This document shows positions 12,246 to 22,006 of a DNA stretch of 64,000 nucleotides, piece after piece. Origin of the DNA: Wyeomyia smithii. Lineage: Eukaryota > Arthropoda > Insecta > Diptera > Culicidae. The stretch is from assembly GCF_029784165.1 (NCBI RefSeq), contig NC_073696.1, forward strand, positions 182,793,998 through 182,857,997, given 5' to 3'. A program made the translations under genes and the position numbers. Numbering within the stretch: position 1 is the first letter of the stretch; the number at the start of each line of letters is the position of its first letter. The notes under the pieces are model-generated. The model was given only the letters and a program-made list of their open reading frames with translations, was not told the origin of the DNA and ran no database searches.

Positions 12246-14362
12246 TAGGGTGGTCGGTATTACCGACTTTTCGAAAACCGGTATTTCGGTATTCATAAAA
12301 ATAAAAACCGGTAAAACCGGTAAAAAACCGGTATTTTTATTTCTTTCGGATTCATACAAACCAGGGTGACTCGTGGTCTTTAAACCTATTTTTCAACTAA
12401 AAAGTTCTTAAAATCATAGTTCGGGGAAGTAATGATGATTGTCCGCGAAAAAAAACGCAAGTCATTTTCCCTGTACTATTTAAAAATTAAACTGAAAAAT
12501 TATTAAAGATATAGGGTGTCGACGTCTTCGGTAGTGGTTTTCTGCCGCAGTCTTATGCAAAAACTTGCCGAAGTAAGCCACACTGCCGAAAACGTTACCT
12601 TTATAAATTTGGATTTGAAATTTATTTTTTGCTTAGCGTCTCAGGTTGCATCTATGTATGGACGTGTCGCTGCATGATTATGATTTCGCATTTATGAGTA
12701 CCTCTGCTTCATTACGATCCAGATTTTTTTTAAGATTAGGACCTCTGCGACCATTATTTTGATCTCTTGTGGTATACGATCCAGATACAACACTGGATAA
12801 CAGTGTTTGAAAAACTCCAATGAATGAATCTAGTGATATGTTTACGAAGAACATAATTTCGAAACTAATGTAATAACGAAAAAAAAACATGCAGATTTTT
12901 ATTTAAATTTTCTTTCACATCGCAAAACTTAGTTACAAATTAGTGAACAACATTAAATTTCGTAGAAAAACAATATTTGAAACTGTTGAGAAGAGTATAT
13001 GAATGAAATAAAAAAAAAGAAATCACGATCAGACCAGAATTTACTTTTTACCAATCCGAATGAATCGAAGGTAAATACTTCTTTATTCTGTTCGATGCTC
13101 TTTAAACAATTCGTCCAAATTATTTATGATTATTATTATTATTTTATTAACTTTAGCTTCTAATGAAGAAGCGAAAAATGTGGCATATGAACAAGTTAGT
13201 AACTGAAATAGAAATAAATATTTGAAATGAGAGGTTGATAAAAAATATAGAAAAATATAGAAAAAGCAGAAACTTGTACACGAGTGAGGCCGGGCACATT
13301 CAGCTAGTTGCTAGTAAAAGCCCGCTGCGGTACGGGCGACGAAGCTTTGACCATGTTACAGCTATTTTAATTTCACTTTTTCAAGGAGCAGTAATTTTTA
13401 GGATAAAATCTTTATTGGTTGATTATTTCATCCTGTAAACACTCTGTCTCAACAAAAAATAAATTCCTAATCCAAATTTATATTTATTTATAATATTTTT
13501 AGTTTTACTTTTAAATAGCACAAAATGAATAATGACTTGCGTTTTTTCGATGACATGATTGTAATTACTGCCTCATAAATTGTAGTTAAACTGGTAGGTT
13601 TTGAACCAACCCACGCGTTGCCTCTGTGAGTATGAGTGTGTGTAGAGATAAGCTGTTCTACTTAAAAAATAAATGCTTTATTGATATGAAGTTTTTTGAC
13701 ATATTATCGATACACACAAACACATTGTCTGAATCCGAGCAGAACAAACAAAAAGATAACAAAAATTGGTAAATGGGTGAGGGTAAATTAATATATAATG
13801 TTGCTTCTGTCTAAATGTATTTATTATACAGGGTGTTAGGGAGCTCACTTAAAATCCATTTCATATTTGTTCCTTTCTAAAGGCTTCTTGTTCTTCCTAA
13901 TTCGACATTTTTGAGACACTATTGATTACGAAATTTTCTCAGCTTTTCAAGAAAACCAACAGAATTGAGCTAGCTATCATACTTCTTGTGATAGACCTCG
14001 TTAGAGGTAAACATAACCGAAAGCTAGAAGAAGAGAATAACTCTGCAGTAGTTAAATTTTGACCATATGCGCAGAATTTTTTTCATCAAGTAGGGTCCCC
14101 TGTCCCTTAAAGGATTTGATTAAAAGTGAGCTACCTTACACCCTGTATACATCGTCATGTGATTTGTAACGACTACCTAAGTGAGAAGCATTCATTAGCC
14201 TAACAAAGATTTATGAATATTGTGGGAAGTTTTTTTTTCCATTTTAAGGAAAATACCGAAAATACTGGTTTTTTCGTCTCTCTAATACCGGTATTTCGGT
14301 ATTGAAAAAAATATCGGTTTTACTGGTTTTACCGGTTTTTGTTTTACCGGTAAACCACCCTA
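12246..14362. mobile_element. hAT-type MITE with ACCGGTAAA subterminal repeats
   Basis: The element begins TAGGGTGGTCGGTATT and ends with an inverted version finishing ACCACCCTA. It is flanked by an exact 8-bp duplication, TGTTGAAG (12238-12245 and 14363-14370), the size expected for hAT transposition. Just inside each end lie repeated ACCGGTAAA and ACCGGTATTT motifs, many of them palindromic around ACCGGT. The 2.1-kb interior is AT-rich without recognisable transposase, so it is non-autonomous. It interrupts the RTE-like LINE and contains a further small element at 13829-14145. Confidence 0.88.
13829..14145. mobile_element. Mariner-type MITE nested in the hAT element
   Basis: Imperfect inverted ends of about 25 bp (left CAGGGTGTTAGGGAGCTCAC; right the reverse complement of CAGGGTGTAAGGTAGCTCAC) bound a 317-bp segment. 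TA dinucleotides flank both sides (13827-13828, 14146-14147), as in the IS630-Tc1-mariner superfamily. There is no coding capacity. Confidence 0.75.
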
Positions 14363-14370
14363 TGTTGAAG

Positions 14371-14683
14371 GTAGCATATTTCATAACACCTTGAAGCACA
14401 ATGTTGAACAGGAGGCAGGAAAGACCGTCGTCTGGTTGAAGTCCCTTGCGTGTTTCGAACGGGCTTGATAACGCATCCTAAATCTTCACACAGCCTTGTA
14501 CACCATTCATCGTGGTTTTAATTAATGTTACTACTTTCGCAGAGAAACCATTTTGGTCCGTAATTTTTCATAGCTCAACACGGTCGATAGTATCGCAAAC
14601 GGCCCTAAAATCGATTAAAAGATGGTGCGCGGGGACTTGATATTAGCGACACATTTGGAGGATCTGTCACAGATGAAGATCTT
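14371..14683 (-). pseudogene. RTE-like LINE, RT core fragment (copy A)
   Basis: Minus-strand blocks HHLLIDFRAVCDTIDRVEL, GFSAKVVTLIKTTMNG, DALSSPFETRKGLQPDDG and LSCLLFNIVLQGVMKYA are palm-region motifs of a LINE reverse transcriptase. They join in order to the segment at 11550-12237 once the hAT element is removed. Stops and shifts make it non-functional. Confidence 0.68.
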
Positions 14684-15765
14684 TTAATTTATTTAGTGTC
14701 CTATATTTATCGAAACGATTGTGTCTAGATGAATGCTTACAATTAATTATGTACAATTTGGTTAGAAGCAATGCGTTGTCGATACAAATAGAACGGTTCA
14801 TCGAAATTAAAAGTCCGTTTAATTGACGGATCATCGGAGCTAGAGGCGGGCTTACAGCGTATATTGTTAAATAGATTCTTTCCTGCAGCATCATTCTCGG
14901 TCGTGGGTGTATAGAATCCAATCTGCGCTAGAAGTTCTGGAGCATCATGCTCGTTGGCCAGCAATTTAGAAACAAAAAGGACCGTATAATCTCTAGATCT
15001 TTTACTTGATTTACTCTTCCTAATTTTACTCCAAAAATTTCGTATTCGAATTGGATTTCATGTCCGGTTCGATAATAGCTGATTCCCACACTCAAAAATA
15101 AATAATTTTCATACACCAGCTACCAAACAAATTTAGAAATTGCTGTAACTCTCTTAAGTCCTTAGATAGATTTTCAGGTCATCTGGATAAAAATAGTTTT
15201 CCACTTCGCTTGAGTAGTATCGCTGCGTCGTTTATATACAGACTGAATAGCAATGATCCGAAATTGCTACCCTGAGGTACACCGGAGCTACTTACGAACA
15301 GACTAGAACGGCAGTCACCATGCTATAAGAATAATTGCATATCCACAAGATATGTCTCCAATCATTCACCAAATCGCGTAGAACAACCCAACTTGTCCAA
15401 CTAATTCAACAGAATTGTATGACTAACAATATCAAAGGCTATAGTGTGTCGACTTGAGCTTTTTCATTAATATTTTTCGTGCAAAAAGATACGAAATCAT
15501 CCAGATTAGTTTCTACGGCACGCGCCGGGAAAAACCCGTGTTGATCTGTACTGATATTTATTTTATTTTTATTTATTCGTTTTATTTAACTTCAATTGAC
15601 AAAGTCTCAATGGAGTGTGCAAATGCTGGCAAGCCACAAATCATGTATCTTTGATGATTGTCTCGAGTATTTTAGACTCGGCACACAACGAGGTTATACC
15701 TCTATAGTCCGCTAGGTTGCATTTTTCATCTTTCTTAAAAACTGGAAACAAGCACGAATTTTTCC
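14684..15765 (-). pseudogene. Jockey/CR1-like LINE fragment inside RTE-like copy A
   Basis: The minus strand carries CNLADYRGITSLCAESKILE, FDIVSHTILL, SSSGVPQGSNFGSLLFSLYIND and, further on, GVKLGRVNQVKDL and APELLAQIGFYTPT, followed by a short C-terminus. This is the RT and C-terminal region of a LINE from the same broad group as those at 4496 and 56950. It has many stops. On both sides the sequence returns to the RTE-like element, so this is a nested 5'-truncated insertion. The junction at about 15765 is inferred from where the protein similarity changes; a clean target duplication was not found. Confidence 0.62.
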
Positions 15766-16370
15766 ATGACAGCGAAAAGCGTCGATTTGGTCCGTTGTCG
15801 ATCGCCCATCCGCAAAACCGGCTTGATAACTTTCATAAATCTATGTGCTGGCGGCAAGAAACGGTAAAATATGATCTGGGATAGCACTTTGAAGGCTGCG
15901 TTGAAAATCGTGATCGCTCGTTAGTTCTCACATTCCAACTTGTCGTGTTTCTTGTATATTTACTCCCATTTTACTCCCTCCGGTTGGCTCTCAGCTAGCG
16001 CAGACAGGAAGCCACCTCCGAGCCCAGCTTGATGAATTCCGCTGTGATGCCATCTTTTCCAGCTTACTTGTTGTTCTTGAGCTGCTTGATAGCATCCTTA
16101 ACTTCACTTATCGTGGGGGGCGGTATATCTGCCTCATCCGCTGTACTGAAAAAGTTGTTCCTCCAGCAGTCTTGGTCCTCTGCCACTGCCCCATTTAGGT
16201 GTTCGTTCTAGTGCTGCTTCCACATATCGATCATCTCACGTTCATCAGTCAAGATTTCTCCATCCTTATCCCAACACATTTCAGCTCACGACAGAAAACT
16301 CTTCCTCGAATGCGTTCAGTTACTTAAAGAATTTACGTGTTTCTTGAGAGCGATGCAGCTGCTTCATTTC
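15766..16370 (-). pseudogene. RTE-like LINE, upstream RT fragment (copy A)
   Basis: Minus-strand blocks include ADEADIPPPTISEVKDAIKQL followed by GKDGITAEFIK-like wording, and finally QAGFADGRSTTDQI. Together these are the fingers region preceding the palm in this LINE type. Frames change several times. The GT microsatellite at 16390 lies next to this end. Confidence 0.58.
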
Positions 16371-16389
16371 CTCACACTCCAGCTTTTTC

Positions 16390-16538
16390 TGTGTGTGTGT
16401 GCGTGTGTGTGCGTGTGTGTGTGTGCGTGTGTGTGTGCATGTGTGTGCGTGTGTGTACGTGTGTGTGCGTGTGTGTGCGTGTGTATGCGTGTGCGTGCGT
16501 GTGTATGCGTGTGCGTGCGTGTGTGTGCGTGTGTGTCT
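16390..16538 (+). repeat. (GT)n / GTGTGC microsatellite
   Basis: About 150 bp of alternating purine-pyrimidine sequence, mainly GTGTGT with GTGC and GTAT variants. The apparent Cys/Val and His/Thr-rich open frames across it are products of the repeat and not genes. Such tracts can adopt Z-DNA. Confidence 0.95.
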
Positions 16539-16539
16539 A

Positions 16540-17600
16540 TGAAATCTATGACAAATGAAAAGTCTAGTTGCCCCATGGCACAGAACAGATATGCAACTTC
16601 GAACAAAACTCTACTGCAAATCCTAGCCCACGCTTTCGCATTCATTCCTTGCTGTTCTATCCTACATTGATTTTACAGTTCATCGCTCAAACAGATCGCT
16701 CCAATAGTTTGAACATGTATAAAAATCTATTCTTTTTTTTGCTACGATTACCGGACAAAAAGGTGATCTTGAATCTATCAAAATCAAGTTAAGACAGGAC
16801 CGCATTCAAGAGATATTTTAAGCAGTAATTCAGTAACAATTGGTCGGCGTGCGACCAGACCGAACCAAGCGCCATTCTATTTATAATTGAGTTATTAGCA
16901 TCAGTGGATGTGCAAACTGATAATCTATGTTCCATTAAAGAATGAAATCATTTGAACATTTCATAGGCGTGTTACAATAAAAAATCTCTGTAGCACTTTG
17001 TGAAAACGAAATTGCGTTCGACCAGAGTGAACCGTAAACACAGACATGGCATCTAAAGAAAGTGATTGTTTGTGATTTAAAAGCAAACATTGCGATTTAT
17101 TTTAACCAGTGACTGATTTCTCCGCTCCGGACAGCTCGTTAATACGACTGTCATCAGAATTAGATAAATAAACAGCCAAGTGGTTTCAGACGCGCTATAC
17201 ACTGTACTGCTTGCGACATTAGGTACAATGTAGAAAAACGATTGTCGTTAGTCAAGATATTCGGTTTTCAACTCGGGCCACAATGAAATTCTTTAAAAAA
17301 ATATGTATGTACATAAAAAACCTTGCACGTTTGCGGGTGGTACTGTACGATTATCATTAAAAGGCACTCTCACTATACCACTACCGGAGAGAACAAAGAA
17401 TTCTCTCGGCGAAAGAGCGGCGAGAGGTCGCACAGTTTTTTTTGCTTTTTGGTTTTGTATGAGGACAAGAGAGACCAAAATAATTCTTCACTACGAGCAG
17501 GTATGAATGGTATAAGTGTAACAAAACTTTGAGTGTAAAATGCATTCATACCTAAAATAAAGAGTTTTTGTCTCGTTTTTGGTTCTTTAGTTAAATAGAT
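16540..17600. other. Unassigned sequence
   Basis: No gene or element was recognised. A short inverted motif (CTCTCGGCG..CGGCGAGAG, near 17401-17426) sits in a GC-richer patch. Open frames at 17293-17532 overlap on both strands and show no motif. Confidence 0.4.
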
Positions 17601-17604
17601 GTGC

Positions 17605-18255
17605 TCATAGGTTGCTATTGAATTTCATTGTAATCGGATTTTTGGTTTAGAGGTTCTGTATCAAAATGTAAAAATCATGAAACATCATTATCGCAGAAAC
17701 TTCACAACCGATTTTAATAAAACTAGTTTCAAATGATCAAACTGTCTCCAAAACCCTTAACTTATAAATTTCGTAATAATTAAACTTATGGTTCGAAAGT
17801 TATATAAAGAAACGTTATCCAGAGGCTGTTTAAAGAAACTCATTTTTCTCAGAGATGGCTGGACCGATTTTCACAAAATCAGTCTCGAATGAAAGGTCTA
17901 GTTGCCCCATAAGTTGATATTGAATTTCATTGTAATCGGACTGTAACTTTGTCCGTTATTAATAAAAATGTGAAATCACATTATAAAAAACAAAGCATAT
18001 ACCAAAGCCTGCTGAAACTCACTCACTTTTCCCAGAGATGGTTAGACTAATTTTCACAAAATCAGTTGCAAATGGAAGGTCTAGTGGCCCCATAGGATGC
18101 AATTGAATTTCATAGTAATCGGATTTTTAGTTTAGGCACAGGTTTGTTTCAAAATGTGAAAATCACAAAACTTTATTATCTTAGAAACTACACAACCAAT
18201 TTGAATAAAACTCGTGGTGTCAAATAAATGGGCTATCGTGAAAGTCCTGAACTAA
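17605..18255. repeat. Diverged tandem repeat, about 2.6 units
   Basis: The phrase ATTGAATTTCATTGTAATCG occurs at about 17617, 17919 and (with one change) 18101. Each is preceded by a GCCCCATA-like stretch in the later units and followed by similar text about AAAATGTGAAAATCA. Unit lengths are about 302 and 182 bp, so the middle unit has an internal deletion. The start of the repeat (AGTCTAGTTGCCCCAT) also appears at about 16560. It looks like old satellite-type DNA. Confidence 0.65.
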
Positions 18256-18282
18256 TGATTTTTACAATGATTTAACTACACC

Positions 18283-18850
18283 GGGCTACATTTTATCACC
18301 GCTACTGTTTTTCATCGTTATGGATGAGATATCAGTTCCAGCGATTGACAGTAGAGGATTGCCTTGAAATCCTCTAACAATGGAGTACCCAAATCACCTC
18401 GACCTAACCGACGACAGTGTCTTGCTGGCACAACGCTGAAACGATATTCAGAGTAAGTTTGATGACCTCTCCGAGTGCTCCAACGCAGCAGGTCTCTAAG
18501 TCAATGTAGCAAAAACTAAGTCTATGGTAGTGAACTATGAAAATACCCCCTGCTTTATAGTAGCGGAACAATAGGTTGAACAGGTGGATGTTTATCAATA
18601 CCTTGGTGCCAGACAGCGCCTGATGGTGGTACCAAAGCTGATATAGTCACACTGATCAGGGAGGCCAGAGGTACCTTTGCAGGCTTACGAAACATATGGC
18701 GCTCAAATCAGATCACTCTACATACGCAAACCCGAATTTTCAACTAAAACGCTAAATTCTTATTGCTGTACGCCTGCGAAACATGGTGCGTCTCAGCGGA
18801 GCTTTATTCGATGACTATACAAAACTAAAAACGATGTCAAGCAGTAATTT
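18283..18850 (+). pseudogene. LINE reverse-transcriptase fragment (RTE-like)
   Basis: The plus strand reads FFIVMDEISVPAIDSRGLP, then DLTDDSVLLAQR with DD at the catalytic place, KFDDLSECSNAAGL, VNVAKTKSMVVNYEN and VDVYQYLGA, followed by shifted blocks. This is the RT active-site and thumb region of a LINE; stops and frame changes show it is dead. It starts abruptly, so it is a 5'-truncated or internal fragment. It is a different family from the copies at 11550 and 51990. Confidence 0.6.
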
Positions 18851-19041
18851 AAACTTACAATTAAATTTGCTTCTAAAATAACGATTCTCACTGTATTCTG
18901 CTCATGTTCCTGCAGATGCAAGCTGTGTATTGTGGTGTACCAACTGGACATACTGAATTACATACCATTAAGACATAATGAAGCCACTGCAGCAACCCAT
19001 AGTAACTTCCGATTCGGGATGCATTGTAATTCACAATGGTT

Positions 19042-19922
19042 AGTAGGGGAACAACGGGCAACACGGACAGGGCGAGCAAGGTGGACCGTTGCTCATTTCT
19101 ATATAAACCATTGAAATTAACACAAATCAGTTATGCCAGTTACATACCAACAGGATCCTGGGAGTTTCGAGATGTTATGTAGATTGAAACAATAGTTAGT
19201 TATTTGAGAAATAATCAAAATAAGCTCACCCTCAACAGCAAAGCAATGTGATATAGTTTTGGCCGTGTCGAATTTTAGCTTCTGCTTCGGTAAAACTTCA
19301 GAAAAATATAGTTTTTAATGACATTGGAATAATTGAGCATATTTGAGACACGTGGGTGAGGATAGTTTAGTGAAAATATTATTTTTTTGGAAATCACATC
19401 CATCAGATGTTGTGTTAGCAAAATGGGCAGTCTGAGAAAACGACAATAGCACCATTTATTATTCTTTTTTCAGCGTTCTTAGCATGCGATATGAGATCTA
19501 AAGTCATTAACTCTCATTTAAACAAAAATCATCATTGAAAACATTGTTAAAAGCTGTAAATATACTACATGTAAATGATGTGAATGATTTCATCGGCGCA
19601 GCCGACGGTAAGCTTCAAACACGTGCTTTTTTGCGCAGCGCGTCGTCCCGTATAGGAAAGAAATTTGCTGTAGTCTTTCATAGGTCTGTCTTACCAGCAC
19701 AGCCGGTCCGTTTCATATGCACGTTGTGAAATAGTGGTTTTTCGAGACTGTTTTTATTTTAGTGAAAACTTATATAAAATCACTCTAAAAAGGAAAAGTT
19801 TGCATTATTTCATGAAAAGCACTAGTCAATGTCGAATATTATGAATATCGTTGGTTGAAATGTTGTGTTTTGAGCAGAATAATGAATGATTTCCTTAGGG
19901 TGACCGTCCGTTGTTCCCCTAC
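19042..19922. mobile_element. MITE with GTAGGGGAACAACGG ends
   Basis: GTAGGGGAACAACGGGC at the left and its near reverse complement at the right (GTCCGTTGTTCCCCTAC) enclose about 880 bp of non-coding sequence. Flanking duplication is not evident. The first bases, AGTAGGGG, are the same as in the larger element at 61006, hinting at a related group. Confidence 0.55.
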
Positions 19923-20294
19923 GGATAATATCTCCAGTAGTTTTGCATATCCACTTAGTAACTCATACTGAAATTATTGCATTCAATATTTCATGCGCTT
20001 ACGTGCATTGAATGGAATAAACTCGATAGATTGCGCTGGACTTATATATGTTCAATTGAAATGTAATAACTTTCCCTTTGAATTCCATAACATTGATAAT
20101 ATTTACCGTGAGTGCAGATTGTTTCTCAATTCATACATATCATGGATTTTCTACGTCGCAGCATATTCAATCACTTGATCTTTTTTTTTCTGCATATAAA
20201 TACCAATAAGAAGTATGTGATGAAAAATAACGAAATGCCAAATAAATCCTGCAGATGACTTCCACAGAGCAAAATTATGAGTATTCTCCTGCCG

Positions 20295-20500
20295 CTGAAT
20301 TATTCCTCCCAATGCTTTCAGCAATACTTCAACAGCACCCAAACATATTTTGCATTACATTCTTTTGAATTCTGGCCCGCATCGCAGGCAACCATTTGTT
20401 ATCATCACACAGGGAGCGCAATTCCTCGGAAGATTTGCCACCAGCTTCCGTTAGTTTAGCACCGTTCACACCATCTCTGGCTCGAATGTACTTCCTCATG
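20295..20500 (-). CDS. Possible exon of an unknown protein (minus)
   Basis: On the minus strand an ATG at about 20500 opens a frame reading MRKYIRARDGVNGAKLTEAG, then EELRSLCDDNKWLPAMRARI and a stop shortly after. A second minus frame (AVEVLLKALGGIIQRQENTH) continues downstream to about 20200. Composition is clearly coding-like. The frame change suggests either a pseudogene or an exon boundary. The Ty3/gypsy element inserted about 40 bp from its 5' end. No family was recognised. Confidence 0.3.
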
Positions 20501-20533
20501 GTATGCGTATTTTTTTTTTAATCTTACATGCTG

Positions 20534-20538
20534 ACGTC
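20534..20538. repeat. 5-bp target duplication (left), ACGTC
   Basis: ACGTC directly precedes the 5' LTR and recurs immediately after the 3' LTR at 27359-27363. Ty3/gypsy integrases make 4-6 bp duplications. Confidence 0.9.
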
Positions 20539-21059
20539 TGTGGGAGACAAGAACACAGGAGTAATAAAAAAAAAAATAAACTAAATGAATGAAAATAAAT
20601 CAGGATATTACACGTAAGCATTTACTCCCCTGAAAAGAAATCCTCTTTCCGTTCTCTTTGCAAGTTGAAGTGGAATATTATATTCTAATAGGACTGTCAT
20701 TCGTTTGAGGGGAATTCTTGTTGAGGGGAAAATATTCGTTCATGTGATGAAGCAAGCGGGGAATGCTATATAAGCGTGTGTTAGCCTTACTGGGGCTCAT
20801 TCTTGTGACGAATTTCAACGGCACCACACCATGGAGAAGAACCAAGGGCGATCTTTGGCGATGGGAAGCGGCGAGAAAGCAAAGAAGCCGAAATCTGCTT
20901 CTTTGCCAGCGAGGAAACCCGACAACCAGGATGCAGCGAAAAAAAACGAAAAGCGTGGGACGCTACTGATGTCTATCCAGCAGCAGCAGCAATGGAGCGA
21001 AGCTTTGGTCAGGAAAGGCCTACGACACGAAAGTTCAAAGTCACAATCGGTTCACGACA
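20539..21059 (+). repeat. 5' LTR
   Basis: The LTR starts TGTGGGAGACAAG and ends GGTTCACGACA. It has a TATA box at 20767-20774 and, about 60 bp further, an ATG at 20831 that opens a frame running through the rest of the LTR into the leader. Compared with the 3' LTR it differs by G versus T in AGCGGGG/TAATGC, G versus A in CAAGGGCG/CAAGGACG, and 8 versus 9 A in the run near 20939. Confidence 0.95.
20767..20774 (+). promoter_or_regulatory. TATA box in 5' LTR
   Basis: TATATAAG sits 64 bp upstream of the LTR-internal ATG. It would place transcription start near 20795-20800, making the ATG at 20831 part of R/U5 of the element's own mRNA. The same sequence occurs in the 3' LTR near 27065. Confidence 0.6.
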
Positions 21060-21084
21060 ATGGCGCAGATCACGTTCCCACACG
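20831..21084 (+). CDS. Putative first coding exon of gag, inside 5' LTR and leader
   Basis: ATG at 20831 opens 84 codons rich in Lys and Ser, with a QQQQQ run, reaching HVPTR at 21084. The next codon would be a stop made by the GTAAGT donor itself. If the intron 21085-21984 is removed, the CG at 21083-21084 joins the A at 21985, and the frame continues NKPPKEK into the gag start at 22007 without a stop. The join therefore keeps frame exactly. Only the 5' LTR with 8 A keeps this frame; the 9-A version in the 3' LTR shifts away. The product would be a basic N-terminal extension of Gag. The splice is inferred from sequence only. Confidence 0.5.
21061..21078 (+). other. Primer-binding site
   Basis: TGGCGCAGATCACGTTCC begins one base after the 5' LTR. 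TGG matches the CCA end of a tRNA, as for most retroelement primers. I cannot name the tRNA with confidence. Confidence 0.7.
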
Positions 21085-21984
21085 GTAAGTTTGAAATTGT
21101 GTTTTTTTTTTTTTCGAGAAAAACGATAAGGTGTGCATTTTGTGCAACAGCTTCAACCGACGGAAGGGCGGTGAAGCGTAAGCATATTTTGTATTTTTTC
21201 TCTCTCGACGGAAGGGCGATGAGTAGAAGTTAGAATAATTATTGTTTGGACCGATGGAAAGACGGTCTAGTGTGCATTTGTGCAACAGCTTCAACCGACG
21301 GAAGGGCGGTGAAGCGTAAGCATATTTTGTATTTTTTCTCTCTCGACGGAAGGGCGTAGAGTAGAAGTTAAAATAATTATTGTTTAGACCTATGGAAAGA
21401 CGGTATAGTTTTTTTCTTCTCGACGGAAGGGCGATGAAGAGTGATAGTTCTGGTATAAACCGATGGTATGGCGGTTTTACACAAACATATGTAAGAAAAA
21501 AAGTAATCTTCTCGACGGAAGGACGATGAAGAGAAAAGTTGTAAGCGCTGATGCAATTTAGAGAATACATATTGTGTCATTTTCGGTATTTTATCGACGG
21601 AAGAGCGATTAGCATGATGATTGTTGCATGAACCGATGAAAAACCGGTTTTGGACGCATGTTCTTCACAAAAGCTTGTTGATGGAAGAACGATGGAGAGA
21701 AAATTGCATGGACTAATAGAAAGGTGCCATACATATTTTGATTTTGATTTATTCGACGGAAGGGCGATGAAGAATGATTTTGTTTTTGCTTGTACCGATA
21801 AAGAAGCGGTCAAGTGTATCGACGATAGATAAAGTTGGATGAATAAAGAGGTTCTCATCAAAGACATTTTTTTTGTTGAAGTGATGAAGAAGATAAATTT
21901 CTCATCAACCAATAATAAAATCAGCTGATTTGATTTTTTTTGTAATGGGCATTAACATTCTGTTGAAACTGTTTTATCTTCCAG
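21085..21984 (+). other. Putative leader intron of the retrotransposon
   Basis: The donor ACG|GTAAGT at 21085 is a perfect consensus, and the acceptor TTTTATCTTCCAG ends at 21984 with a pyrimidine-rich tract. Length is 900 bp. Removal fuses an LTR-encoded frame to gag in frame. The hairpin array (21151-21811) lies wholly inside. The primer-binding site lies in the upstream exon and would remain in both RNA forms. No transcript evidence is available here. Confidence 0.45.
21151..21811 (+). repeat. Array of short stem-loop repeats in leader
   Basis: About fifteen units, in two alternating kinds. One kind has loop ACGGAAGGG closed by TCG/CGA or CCG/CGG (for example 21151, 21202, 21289, 21341, 21416, 21508, 21592, 21752). 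The other has loop ATGGAAAGA or a variant closed by ACCG/CGGT (for example 21249, 21386, 21457, 21630, 21793). Outer pairs differ between units but stay complementary: CTTC..GAAG, GACCG..CGGTC, AAACCG..CGGTTT, AACCG..CGGTT. This compensating variation suggests the RNA fold matters. A 138-bp duplication accounts for units 1-3 and 4-6. Confidence 0.75.
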
Positions 21985-22006
21985 AAACAAACCTCCAAAA
22001 GAAAAA

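Noticed and set aside
16337..16670. Long Cys/Val-rich and His/Thr-rich frames on both strands
   Set aside because: They are translations of the GT microsatellite.
21070..21570. 166-codon minus-strand frame over the leader
   Set aside because: It is an antisense reading of the repeated hairpins; the periodic PFRRERKNTKYAYASPPFRR text comes from the repeat, not from a protein.
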